Of a DNA stretch of 64,000 bases, positions 26,524-35,579 are shown in pieces (the stretch's first letter is position 1; each line of letters starts with the position of its first letter). Source of the DNA: Neobacillus mesonae (GTDB lineage Bacteria > Bacillota > Bacilli > Paenibacillales > Paenibacillaceae); assembly GCA_023715865.1 (NCBI GenBank), contig JAMBOW010000004.1:62001-126000 (forward strand), written 5' to 3'. Both the position numbers and the translations under genes were made by a program. Below the pieces are notes generated by a model. The model did no database searches. It was not told where the DNA came from and saw nothing but the letters and a program-made list of their open reading frames with translations.

Positions 26524-28034
26524 TTCATATCAAAACGAAGCTGATGCTGTTTTTTACAGTGCTAATCGTTCTCATCTCCGCTCTTGCCTTCTATCTGTAT
26601 CAAAATAATAGCACCTCTCTTACTCAGTATGATCAAATCTTAAAACGGTTCTTTCTGCTCAATGAAATTAATCAGCGGACGCTGCAGGTTAACGGCTCGA
26701 TTCAGACTTTCGTACAAAGCTCTGCTTCTGATCCGGGGCTGCTAGAGAATTATGAAAGGCAGGCCGGTGAGCTTGGGCAGCTAGGCACAACACTGCTGAC
26801 CGAAATAGAGAATGACATGAATTATGTGCTCGTGAAGAATTACAGCAATATGATCTCGAGCTTCCTGGAGCAAGGAAGACAAACCATTGAGCAGGCCAAA
26901 GGATCTGATCTGGCAGCATATTATGAGAGGATGACGCAAACGGATCGGACTGCCGGCTTCATCCAGGATACGACACTTAAGCTAATCAATAGCGAGCTGT
27001 CTAATTACCAGACCTTTTATGACATGATGAATGCCAAGAATCAGCATCTGCAAAAAATGGCCGTTTATGCCTTTTTGGCTGCAGCTCTGCTGTGTACGCT
27101 GTTTACCTTCTGGTTTTCCGAAGGGATAACGAACCCTATTCGAAGGCTTTCCTCAGCAGCGAAGCAAATTTCCCGTGGAAATCTGGAGGTGAGCGAAGTG
27201 AAGGTGAACAGCAGGGATGAGCTGCAGTTCTTGGCAGAGACATTTAACGGAATGTGCGCAAATATTCGCCAGCTTGTGGCAGAGATGAAGCAGCAATCAG
27301 AGCTCGATGCGCTAGTCAAAAAAATGGAGATTCGAAGTCTCCAAAATCAGATTAATCCTCATTTTCTGTTCAATACGCTCAATATGGTATCCAAGATGGC
27401 TTACGTTGAAGGAGCAGAGAAGACGAGTGATTTGGTGGACTCGATTTCGGCGCTGCTCAGGTACAATCTGAAGAAAATGCATAACGATGTTGTACTGCGG
27501 GATGAGATCGCCATTGTCAGGGAGTATTTTTACATTCAACAAATGAGATTCGGTGAACGTATTCGCTTTTCAGAGAAGATAGATGAGTCCTGTCTGAGCT
27601 ATGTGGTGCCTTCTTTGACCATTCAGCCGTTGATTGAAAACAGCTTTGTGCACGGAATAGAGTCTTTTGAGGATGGAGGTGAGCTGTCGCTGCATATCTA
27701 TAGACAGGATGACATGGTCATCGTGGAGATTCGGGATAATGGAGCCGGCATTAAAGAAGAACAGGTCTCGAAGCTGCTTGGAACAGCAATTCTTCCAGGG
27801 GACGAACCCGGAGTAGACGCTCGCAGCACAGGAGCTGAAGGGCGGAGGAGGACAGAACATCTATCCCACTCGCCGCCATCGACCGGTGGCATTGGCCTTA
27901 CCAATGTGCTGAAACGGCTGCGGCTGTATTATCAGCGTGAAGACGTCATGGATATCGAATCCTCTCCGGGCCAGGGGACGACCATTCGATTAAAGCTGCC
28001 TTGCGCGAAGGAGGAGAAAGCCGCCTATGTTTAA
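26520..28034 (+). CDS. YesM/LytS-type sensor histidine kinase
   Basis: 504 aa. Two TM helices (about 7-27 and 180-202) bracket a four-helix-type extracellular sensor, followed by HAMP (about 200-255). The His_kinase domain has H-box QINPHFLFNTLNMV (His about 281), N-box PLIENSFVHGIE and G-box IRDNGAGI. An unusual Gly/Ser/Arg-rich insertion of about 30 residues sits in the ATP lid before GGIGLTNVLKRL. It overlaps both the sensor gene (4 bp) and the regulator gene (8 bp), so the three are translationally coupled. It phosphorylates the YesN-like regulator. Confidence 0.92.
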   Translation: MIHIKTKLMLFFTVLIVLISALAFYLYQNNSTSLTQYDQILKRFFLLNEINQRTLQVNGSIQTFVQSSASDPGLLENYERQAGELGQLGTTLLTEIENDMNYVLVKNYSNMISSFLEQGRQTIEQAKGSDLAAYYERMTQTDRTAGFIQDTTLKLINSELSNYQTFYDMMNAKNQHLQKMAVYAFLAAALLCTLFTFWFSEGITNPIRRLSSAAKQISRGNLEVSEVKVNSRDELQFLAETFNGMCANIRQLVAEMKQQSELDALVKKMEIRSLQNQINPHFLFNTLNMVSKMAYVEGAEKTSDLVDSISALLRYNLKKMHNDVVLRDEIAIVREYFYIQQMRFGERIRFSEKIDESCLSYVVPSLTIQPLIENSFVHGIESFEDGGELSLHIYRQDDMVIVEIRDNGAGIKEEQVSKLLGTAILPGDEPGVDARSTGAEGRRRTEHLSHSPPSTGGIGLTNVLKRLRLYYQREDVMDIESSPGQGTTIRLKLPCAKEEKAAYV

Positions 28035-29622
28035 GATGCTTATTGTCGATGACGAACAGATCGAACGCAGTGCCCTCAGAATGATCGTGGAAAGGAATCT
28101 CCCCGGTATTCAGGTGGTCGGCGAAGCAGAGAACGGAAGAATGGCCATCGAAATGGCGGAAAGACTGCTGCCTGATCTGGTCACAATGGATATCAAAATG
28201 CCGGGTACGGACGGGATTGAAGCCGTATCTGTCTTGTATAAAAGTCTTCCTGAAACAAAGGTGATTATGGTTTCGGCTTTTGATGAGTTCGAATATGCAC
28301 GCAGTGTGATGAAATACGGGGTAAAGGAATACCTGCTGAAGCCTTGTAAAAAAGATCAAATCGTAAGCGCAATTGAAGCAGTGATTACGGATATTGATGA
28401 AGAGAGACGTGAGCTCTCGCAAATCAATGAGCTGAAACTTCAGGCGGAGCAGTCAAAGGCATTGCTGGAAATGGACTGGGTATCTTCCATCTGTCAGTCA
28501 CGCACGCTTGGAGCTGAACTAACGGAATGGCAGCAAACGGCAGACATTCTTACGGATTCAGCCGGCTGCGCCTGTGTTCTGAAGGTCACTATGGATCAGG
28601 GGGACGGGCAAGCAGAGCTTTTTCGAATTCAGGATTGGATACGAAAACGTACGGCTGTTTACGCCTTCTGTACTGCCGGCCCCTTTATCGGTCAGCATCT
28701 TCCGCTGTTAATATTTCCGGAACTTATGATGGAGGGGGGCGGGAAGTCCGTCCGCTCAAGAGCTGCTAATCTGGCCAGATCCCTGCTGCAGGATGCACAG
28801 CGCATGTTTCCTTCCAGCGGGATGACTGTGGGTATTGGAACGCTGAAATCGGGCAAGGAAGGGTGGATGCGATCTTATCATGAGGCTGTGCTTGCTAGTC
28901 GTGAACCCCGTGCCTTCGGCAGCTGCTTTTATGAAGATATACCATCCGAGGCAGAGGAATCTTACGCATACCCTCATGCATGTGAGCAGCAGCTGCTTCT
29001 TATGGTGGGACGCGGGAACGGTGAGGAGGCAAGACGTCTGTTTGATCAGTACATGAATGAACTGCTTGAGATGACGAGGTATCAGCTGGAAAGGGTTCAG
29101 CATGATGTTCACAAGCTGTTTGCTCAAATGCTGAAGCAGACTAAGGAGAAGGGGATACCGATTCCGAAGCTTGGCGGACTTCAGGATATAAACGATGTCG
29201 AAGGCTTACGTACCCATGCTTTATTTCAGCTAAATGTGGTGCTGGATGCGCTGGATGTCTGGTATAGGGATGAGCACAGAGGCAGTATTGAAAAAGCGAA
29301 GGCATATATAGCTGAGCATTACAGCAGAGAGCTGTCTCTTGAGGAAGTCGCTGATTATGCGGGTCTGAATCCGCATTACTTCAGCAAATTGTTTCATGAG
29401 AGGTGCGGCATTACCTTCATTGATTATTTAACCGGACTAAGAATTGAACGGGCTCGGGAGCTGCTAGTCGATCCTTCCTATGTGCTGAAGGACATCAGCC
29501 AGAAGATCGGATACAGGGACCCGAACTATTTCAGCCGTGTGTTTAAGAAGATGGTCGGCATGTCACCCTCCGAGTACCGGAATGCTTCACTTAAAGACCA
29601 TCGGCTTGCGGGCAGAAGATGA
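28027..29622 (+). CDS. YesN-type AraC-family response regulator
   Basis: 531 aa. Receiver domain at 1-120 with Asp55 (LVTMDIKMPG) and Lys in YLLKPCKKDQ. A variable middle region follows, then an AraC double helix-turn-helix at about 425-525 (SLEEVADYAGLNPHYFSKLF and VLKDISQKIGYRDPNYFSRVFKKM). It is the DNA-binding output of the three-component system. AraC-type regulators bind direct repeats spaced about 21 bp. The TCCAG repeats upstream of 22094 and 23602 are therefore the natural candidate sites. Confidence 0.93.
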   Translation: MFKMLIVDDEQIERSALRMIVERNLPGIQVVGEAENGRMAIEMAERLLPDLVTMDIKMPGTDGIEAVSVLYKSLPETKVIMVSAFDEFEYARSVMKYGVKEYLLKPCKKDQIVSAIEAVITDIDEERRELSQINELKLQAEQSKALLEMDWVSSICQSRTLGAELTEWQQTADILTDSAGCACVLKVTMDQGDGQAELFRIQDWIRKRTAVYAFCTAGPFIGQHLPLLIFPELMMEGGGKSVRSRAANLARSLLQDAQRMFPSSGMTVGIGTLKSGKEGWMRSYHEAVLASREPRAFGSCFYEDIPSEAEESYAYPHACEQQLLLMVGRGNGEEARRLFDQYMNELLEMTRYQLERVQHDVHKLFAQMLKQTKEKGIPIPKLGGLQDINDVEGLRTHALFQLNVVLDALDVWYRDEHRGSIEKAKAYIAEHYSRELSLEEVADYAGLNPHYFSKLFHERCGITFIDYLTGLRIERARELLVDPSYVLKDISQKIGYRDPNYFSRVFKKMVGMSPSEYRNASLKDHRLAGRR

Positions 29623-29784
29623 CTATAAGGAAAGTTAGTGCAATTCTTTAGGCAATGTTATAAGGGTAGCTCGAAATACAGCTTCTTTCGGGTTGTCCTT
29701 TTTATGATGCAATTCATTAGTAATCTATCAAATCAGGTTGAATCATCCGATATAAAAATTGAAAATATGGAAAGGAGTGGTGGA

Positions 29785-32256
29785 GTGAAGGCGAAGATAG
29801 CAATTATCATATTCATGCTCGTCTTGTTAGTAAATCCAATAAAATTATACGCAGAAGAGCATTACGTACCTTCATCGTTCTTTGATGTCTGGTCAAACGA
29901 GGACAACACCGTATCAGTAGAGGGAGTTGCTTCGCTTAAAGGAGTGCAGGAGATGACCCTAATCCTGTATTCGGGAGATACCGTTTTGTCGGAGACTAAA
30001 ACAATGACCAATGTCAAAGGATATTTTCTAATGACATCTTTGCCGGTAGATCCAGATTCAGTGGGAACCATCGGTATAACCGTACTGACTGAGGATGGTT
30101 CAGAACAAAGTATGATGATGAATTATCCACTGAAAGAGTGGAACCCAAAAATAAGTGAAGGATATGCAGCATCTAGAGAAGTTACGGTAGAGATGTCATC
30201 AGATGAACAATTAAAGTTCTGGGAAGAGACACAGCAAATTGTCAGTAAATTTGCAGCTGGGGATCGGACTTCTTATGCAGTGGATAAGAATGGGCAGCTT
30301 TGGATCTGGGGAGCAATGAACGAATCGGTTTGTGGGAATAAAGAAAAAGACCGTCGGAATGAGTGCAATATACGACTGCCAGAGAAAGAAAAATCCATGT
30401 CTAATGTTGCTGCAATATCTGTTAACGGCAGCATCGGCGCGATTCTTACAAAAAACAATGAACTTTGGGGTTTTGGTCCCCATTACACAGAGAGCTCGTT
30501 TTATCGAATAGGAAAAGCGAAAAATATTGTGCAAATCCAAGCGGATTCAGAAGGGAACGGTATTTTCCTGAAAAAAGATGGCTCCGTATGGGAATGGAAA
30601 ACGAACCGTGATGACTTAATTTACGGCAAAAGCAAGAAACTTAAGGTGAGCATTTCTCAAATAAAACAGTTGAAAAATATAAGTAAAATACATATAGGCT
30701 ATCACAATCTTTATGGAGATAATTATATGGCGCTTCGAAATGACGGAACAGTTTGGTCATGGGGAGACATGTCGATTATTTTGAGTTCAACCAAGCAGCA
30801 GAATCGTCCATACGCTTACGTTTCCATCAATACTAAATCTCCTCAAGCTGTCAAAGGAATTCCTAAAATCAAGGATATGGCGCTCATCGATGGCATACCT
30901 GCTTTTATAACGGAAGATTTTGATCTATGGATGTATACGCATACAGATAAAGAGAAAGTTATGAAACCTGCAATAATAGGGAGCGATGTCATATCCATAT
31001 TCAGAGACAGTTCTTACGTCATTAAAAGTGATGGGAACTTTTATCATTACAATGGACTAAACAGGCAGTACAACAGGGAACTGGAAGATGTGAGGGCTGT
31101 ATCCTATGGAGATTCTGTCTACAGTGACAGTGACCATTCTCTGGCAGTTAAAAAGGACGGGACTCTGCTCAGTTGGGGAAATAATACTTACGGTCAGCTT
31201 GGCGTCTCCAATCTCAACCCTCGACTTGAAGGCCCTACGGTACTTAAAAGCATTGTCGATCCGTTATCTATTGCCGCAAGTGATGAGCATGTCCTTGTAC
31301 TGACAAAAAGAGGGGCAATATATGGTTTCGGTAATAATGACAACAGTCAAATCAATGGAAGCGGCATCACTGAACTCGTATCCCCAACTAAAATCGGTGT
31401 TTTTGATCAAGTTAAAAAGATAGAAGCAGGCAATGGCTTCTCCTTCTATCTTACGAAGAAAGGTGATCTTTACGGTTGGGGGAACCTCGGTTTTTTAGGG
31501 ATGGACTCCACAGGGCAGCCTCAAAAAATTAATCTGATCAACGAGGAGATATCTGACGTTCAGGTATACGAAAAAACGGTAATTGTACTAACCAAGAATG
31601 GACAGATATATCAACTTGGAGATTTCCGTGCTAGTCCGAAGCATTATATACAGAAAATCACAGGATTAAAGGATGTCAAGGCCATTGCAGCAGGTGACTA
31701 TCGTGCCTATGCATTGCAGAACGACGGTACGGTCTGGTGGTTTTCAGCAAATGTAGTTAAAGCGGAAAAAAACGCGTATCCGCTGGCGGGATTCAAAAAC
31801 ATAAAGATGATTTCTGCTTCCAGCTCCAATGGAGATTATGTCCTCGGCATAGATAAGAATAATGACGTTTGGGGCTGGGGTGAAAATAGCTCGAGACAAA
31901 TGGGATACGCATTTTTCCGAACAACAACGGCGAAAAAGATTACTGGAGAGCTAAAGACAGCTAATGCATTTCGAGTTGAAGGTAAACGTAATCTTCAATT
32001 CGTTACAACAAGTAAAGATGGCATTGTATTTATCGATGAGAATGATCGTGCTTTTATACTTGGTTATGGCAGTGCGAGCATATCCTCGGGAAAAATTAAG
32101 TTTGTTGAGAACAATTACCGTAACCTATATTGGATTGAAAACAACAAACTATTCGTAAACGGGTACAATAATTCTCACGGCCAGTTTGGAATTGGAGTTA
32201 AGGATCATTTTGAGACCCCACAAAAAATAAGCAAGGTTATCGTACAAGTAAACTAG
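29785..32256 (+). CDS. secreted RCC1-like repeat (beta-propeller) protein
   Basis: 823 aa from GTG 29785, which has AAAGGAG correctly spaced. An in-frame extension to 29638 lacks a site. A signal peptide (IAIIIFMLVLLVNPIKLYAEE) precedes a short Ig-like region (about 30-110) and about a dozen RCC1-type repeats with the motif xLxxDGTVWxWG (LRNDGTVWSWGD, VKKDGTLLSWGNNTYGQLG, LTKKGDLYGWGN, IDKNNDVWGWGENSSRQMG). These build one or two propellers. Composition is Lys/Asn-rich and more AT-rich than the flanking genes. The role is unknown, probably surface recognition or adhesion. Confidence 0.85.
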   Translation: MKAKIAIIIFMLVLLVNPIKLYAEEHYVPSSFFDVWSNEDNTVSVEGVASLKGVQEMTLILYSGDTVLSETKTMTNVKGYFLMTSLPVDPDSVGTIGITVLTEDGSEQSMMMNYPLKEWNPKISEGYAASREVTVEMSSDEQLKFWEETQQIVSKFAAGDRTSYAVDKNGQLWIWGAMNESVCGNKEKDRRNECNIRLPEKEKSMSNVAAISVNGSIGAILTKNNELWGFGPHYTESSFYRIGKAKNIVQIQADSEGNGIFLKKDGSVWEWKTNRDDLIYGKSKKLKVSISQIKQLKNISKIHIGYHNLYGDNYMALRNDGTVWSWGDMSIILSSTKQQNRPYAYVSINTKSPQAVKGIPKIKDMALIDGIPAFITEDFDLWMYTHTDKEKVMKPAIIGSDVISIFRDSSYVIKSDGNFYHYNGLNRQYNRELEDVRAVSYGDSVYSDSDHSLAVKKDGTLLSWGNNTYGQLGVSNLNPRLEGPTVLKSIVDPLSIAASDEHVLVLTKRGAIYGFGNNDNSQINGSGITELVSPTKIGVFDQVKKIEAGNGFSFYLTKKGDLYGWGNLGFLGMDSTGQPQKINLINEEISDVQVYEKTVIVLTKNGQIYQLGDFRASPKHYIQKITGLKDVKAIAAGDYRAYALQNDGTVWWFSANVVKAEKNAYPLAGFKNIKMISASSSNGDYVLGIDKNNDVWGWGENSSRQMGYAFFRTTTAKKITGELKTANAFRVEGKRNLQFVTTSKDGIVFIDENDRAFILGYGSASISSGKIKFVENNYRNLYWIENNKLFVNGYNNSHGQFGIGVKDHFETPQKISKVIVQVN

Positions 32257-32264
32257 TTATTAGA

Positions 32265-32295
32265 AGCTGTCCCTTAAGAGGGACAGCTATTTTTC
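32265..32295 (+). terminator. intrinsic terminator after RCC1-like gene
   Basis: AGCTGTCCC (32265-32273) pairs perfectly with GGGACAGCT (32280-32288), followed by ATTTTTCG. Confidence 0.9.
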
Positions 32296-32428
32296 GTGTA
32301 ATGAGCGTGTTTCTATAGTTTGACACCAAGGTAAAGATACGGTTACTAATAGCATTTGGAGGTTAAGATTGCACTTAAAATCGAAATTTTATTAAAACAA
32401 TAAACATATTTATGACAAACAAAAGTTA

Positions 32429-32479
32429 TTGTATTTTTATACATATAGACGTATAATCCACTTAATTAACGTTAATTAA
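32429..32479 (+). promoter_or_regulatory. promoter and palindromic operator of the TetR operon
   Basis: A weak -35 TTGTAT (32429-32434) lies 17 bp before TATAAT (32452-32457). Five bases further is the perfect 18-bp palindrome TTAATTAACGTTAATTAA (32462-32479), which covers the expected start site. This is the usual position for autorepression by the TetR protein encoded just downstream. Confidence 0.65.
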
Positions 32480-32495
32480 AACTTAGGATGTGACA

Positions 32496-33095
32496 TTGTT
32501 GACGACCAGAAATAAGTTAAGGGAAACCGCTATAAGGCTGTTCGGAGAGAAGGGCTACGATGGTACGGCACTATCTGAAATCGCAAAGGCAGTCGGAGTG
32601 AAGACACCGGCGATCTACGCTTTTTATGAGAATAAAGAGGATTTGTTCATTACGGCTTTCAAGGAAGCAATGCAGGCATACAACCAGTTTATTCAAGATC
32701 TGCATACAACGAAGGTGCGGGCGGATGCCAGAACCAAACTTCGCAACGTACTTGCAAGGCAGTATGAATTCTACGTAGAGAGCACGGAAACGAATCTATT
32801 TGTTATTCGGACGCTTCTATTTCCTCCTGCATTTCTAAAAGAGGATGTGGAGAAGGCATTTGCGGACTCAGACCGCCTGCTGAATCAGGTGCTGGAGGAC
32901 ATCTTGGTACAAGGCATGGAAGAGAGCCTTATCCCGGATCAGAAAATAGAACCGCTGGCGGATGCTTTCTTAACTTTGATGGACGGACTTGCTATGCAGT
33001 ATTTCTATTACGGCTCCAAGGAAGTTTTTGAACGTAAGCTGGAACATGGCTTTGACATGTTTTGGAGAAGCGCAGAGTACGTAACGACAACTTAA
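32496..33095 (+). CDS. TetR/AcrR family transcriptional regulator
   Basis: About 199 aa. The N-terminal helix-turn-helix (about 5-50) reads IRLFGEKGYDGTALSEIAKAVGVKTPAIYAFYENKEDLF, the TetR signature, and the C-terminal ligand domain resembles the TetR_C type. Possible starts are GTG 32490, TTG 32496 and TTG 32499. TTG 32496 is best spaced from TTAGGA. It heads an operon with an NCS1 permease, a DUF917 protein and a hydantoinase/oxoprolinase-like protein, and probably represses them. Confidence 0.92.
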   Translation: MLTTRNKLRETAIRLFGEKGYDGTALSEIAKAVGVKTPAIYAFYENKEDLFITAFKEAMQAYNQFIQDLHTTKVRADARTKLRNVLARQYEFYVESTETNLFVIRTLLFPPAFLKEDVEKAFADSDRLLNQVLEDILVQGMEESLIPDQKIEPLADAFLTLMDGLAMQYFYYGSKEVFERKLEHGFDMFWRSAEYVTTT

Positions 33096-33124
33096 GAGCC
33101 GGTTCAACCAAGGGGGATCTTGAC

Positions 33125-34444
33125 ATGAATGAGGCCAAAAGCGTAATTGAGAACAGCAACGAAGCAAAAGTAATTGAAGATTTTGAACGGGAGCCGGTGC
33201 CGCAGCATCTGCGTAAAAAATGGCTGACGATGGCCTTCGTATGGATTGCGATCGGAATCGACCTGTCCGCTATGTTTCTTGGTGCAGAGCTCGGAGCGGG
33301 GATGAATTTATCCAGCTCGCTGACCGCAACCTTTATCGGGTCCTTGATTCTTGGCCTTATCGGCGCATTATGTGCTTATGTAGGGGCTAAGACGGGACTC
33401 TCAACAGCCATGATAAGCCGGTTTCTGTTTGGTAATATGGGAGCCCGGATCATATCCGTGGCGCTGGGGATTTCCTCACTCGGGTGGTTTGGTGTTCAGA
33501 CCGGATTTTTTGCCAGCAACATGCAGACGGCACTTCATGAGCTGTGGGGAGTGAACCTGTCGCTTGGCTTACTGTCCTTTATCGGCGGTATGCTGATGAT
33601 GTCTACAGCAATCTGGGGCTATCGTGCGATTGAGAAGCTTAGCGTGTGGTCCGTGCCGCTGCTTGTGATTTTTATTTTTATTTCATTATTTATGGCTTTT
33701 AATCTAAATGGAACAGCTGCAATTTGGAAACCCATCAGCGCACAGCCGATCCCTATGGGCACAGCGATATCGCTCGTCATCGGTATTTTCATGCTGGGAA
33801 CCGTGCTTTCACCGGATATTGCCCGCTGGGCAAGAACGCCGAAACATGCCATCATGGCGGCATTTGTAGGATTTTTTGTAGGGAACAGCTTCATGACGGT
33901 GATTGCCATATTCCTCTCCAGGGTGATGGATTCAAGTGACCTTACTGGAATATTCCTTACGATCGGGTTGGGACTTCCCGCCATTATCGTGCTGACGCTG
34001 GCACAGTGGACAACCAATACGAACAATCTGTATTCTGCTTCGCTTGGCTTCTCGGTCGTATTTTCAAAGGTACCGAAATCAGTGATTACTATTGTGGCAG
34101 GTCTGGTTGCAACATTGCTTGGGGTATTCGGCATTTATGACAGCTTCCTCTCGTTCCTGACCTTTATTACGATGCTGATTGCACCTATCGGCGGTATTTA
34201 CACAGCGGAGTATTTGCTTGTGGATAAATCGAAATTTACGTTTGAGGGATTAGAAAAGAATAAGAACTGGGTCGTGCGTTCGCTCGTCGTATGGGCCGTG
34301 TCCAGCTTTTTCGCATATATGACAACAGCTGCCCCAGACGGGCTCGGTTGGTTCCAAATCACGCAGGTTCCTGCACTTGACGGTTTTCTTTTTGCGTTTA
34401 TAGTGCAGTGGATCGTCGCCAAGGTATTCAGCAAGAAAGGATGA
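33125..34444 (+). CDS. NCS1-family purine/cytosine/hydantoin permease-like transporter
   Basis: 439 aa membrane symporter with about 12 TM helices, starting at ATG 33125 behind AAGGGGG. NCS1 features include LTMAFVWIAIGIDLSAMFLG in helix 1, SLGWFGVQTGFF in helix 3, and DIARWARTPKHAI in the loop before helix 7. It differs from the NCS1 protein at 3911, so the two probably carry different substrates. Being operonic with DUF917 and HyuA-type genes suggests uptake of a hydantoin-, thiohydantoin- or pyrimidine-like compound. Confidence 0.9.
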   Translation: MNEAKSVIENSNEAKVIEDFEREPVPQHLRKKWLTMAFVWIAIGIDLSAMFLGAELGAGMNLSSSLTATFIGSLILGLIGALCAYVGAKTGLSTAMISRFLFGNMGARIISVALGISSLGWFGVQTGFFASNMQTALHELWGVNLSLGLLSFIGGMLMMSTAIWGYRAIEKLSVWSVPLLVIFIFISLFMAFNLNGTAAIWKPISAQPIPMGTAISLVIGIFMLGTVLSPDIARWARTPKHAIMAAFVGFFVGNSFMTVIAIFLSRVMDSSDLTGIFLTIGLGLPAIIVLTLAQWTTNTNNLYSASLGFSVVFSKVPKSVITIVAGLVATLLGVFGIYDSFLSFLTFITMLIAPIGGIYTAEYLLVDKSKFTFEGLEKNKNWVVRSLVVWAVSSFFAYMTTAAPDGLGWFQITQVPALDGFLFAFIVQWIVAKVFSKKG

Positions 34445-34451
34445 CAACATC

Positions 34452-35579
34452 ATGACAAGCATAAATAGGAATAAGAGACTTACAGAACTTACGGAAGAAG
34501 CAGTTGAGTATATCGCGGTAGGCGCAGCGGTTCTCGGGACGGGAGGCGGCGGTGATCCGCATATCGGCAAACTGATGGCTTTAGGAGCGATTAAGAAATA
34601 TGGACCGGTGAAAGTCATCTCTCCAGAGGAGCTTGGGGATGACGATCTTGTCGTGCCTTTCTCCATGATTGGTGCTCCGACGGTTATGAATGAAAAAATT
34701 CCAGCACAGGAGCAGATGAATAAACCGCTTGATCTGATTGAAAAAGAGCTCGGCAGAAAGATTACTGCTCTTATGCCGATTGAGGTTGGAGGCGGGAATT
34801 CACTCATACCGGTCATCGCTGCAGCCGAACGGGGCATCCCGGTGCTTGATGCGGACGCGATGGGCCGGGCTTTTCCGGAATCGCAAATGGTTACCTTCTA
34901 TCTTGATGGCATGGACCCAAGTCCGATTACGATGGCGGATGAACGAGGAAATGCTGTGCTGATGCATGCGATTGATGGCGTATGGGAGGAGCGAATGGCG
35001 CGGGCAGTTACGATCCAAATGGGCGGCTCCGCATCGATCTGCGATTACCCGGCAACCGGTGCTCAGATGAAGAAAAGTGTCATTCCACATACTTTGTCTC
35101 TTGCATATGAGATTGGCAAAACCTTGTTTGAGTCAAAAGAGCAGAAGCAGCATCCGATTGAAGCCTTGCTTAAGCAGCTGAATGGATATGCACTGTTTCA
35201 TGGGAAGGCGGCAGATATCCGCCGCCGGATGGAGGGCGGCTTTACCCGGGGAGAAGCGACCTTTGAAGGAACGGGTAAACATAAAGGCCGGACAATGAAG
35301 CTGTTTTTCCAGAATGAGTTTCTGCTGGCGATGGAAGGAGAGCAATCTCTCGCCATAACGCCAGATTTAATCTCCTTGTTGGATCAGGATACAGGCATGC
35401 CGATTACAACGGAGAACCTGAAGTACGGTGCTCGGATTACGGCTGTCGGCTTCCCTTGCGATCCGAAGTGGCGAACCCCGAAGGGGCTGGACACCGTCGG
35501 ACCGAAATATTTCGGCTATGACGTTCCTTATGTGCCTATTGAAGAGCTGGCAGCGAAGAAAGGAGCGGATCAGGCATGA
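34452..35579 (+). CDS. DUF917 (S-methyl-thiohydantoin desulfurase-like) protein
   Basis: 375 aa cytoplasmic protein. The glycine-rich AVLGTGGGGDPHIGKLMA start and MPIEVGGGNSLIPVIAAAERGIPVLDADAMGRAFPE are signatures of the DUF917 family, which includes enzymes that desulfurise thiohydantoins in ergothioneine breakdown. It lies 7 bp after the permease and overlaps the next gene as ATGA. DUF917 with hydantoinase/oxoprolinase is a common pair. The substrate here is not known; an ATP-independent hydrolytic or desulfurising step on a hydantoin-like ring is an inference. Confidence 0.85.
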   Translation: MTSINRNKRLTELTEEAVEYIAVGAAVLGTGGGGDPHIGKLMALGAIKKYGPVKVISPEELGDDDLVVPFSMIGAPTVMNEKIPAQEQMNKPLDLIEKELGRKITALMPIEVGGGNSLIPVIAAAERGIPVLDADAMGRAFPESQMVTFYLDGMDPSPITMADERGNAVLMHAIDGVWEERMARAVTIQMGGSASICDYPATGAQMKKSVIPHTLSLAYEIGKTLFESKEQKQHPIEALLKQLNGYALFHGKAADIRRRMEGGFTRGEATFEGTGKHKGRTMKLFFQNEFLLAMEGEQSLAITPDLISLLDQDTGMPITTENLKYGARITAVGFPCDPKWRTPKGLDTVGPKYFGYDVPYVPIEELAAKKGADQA

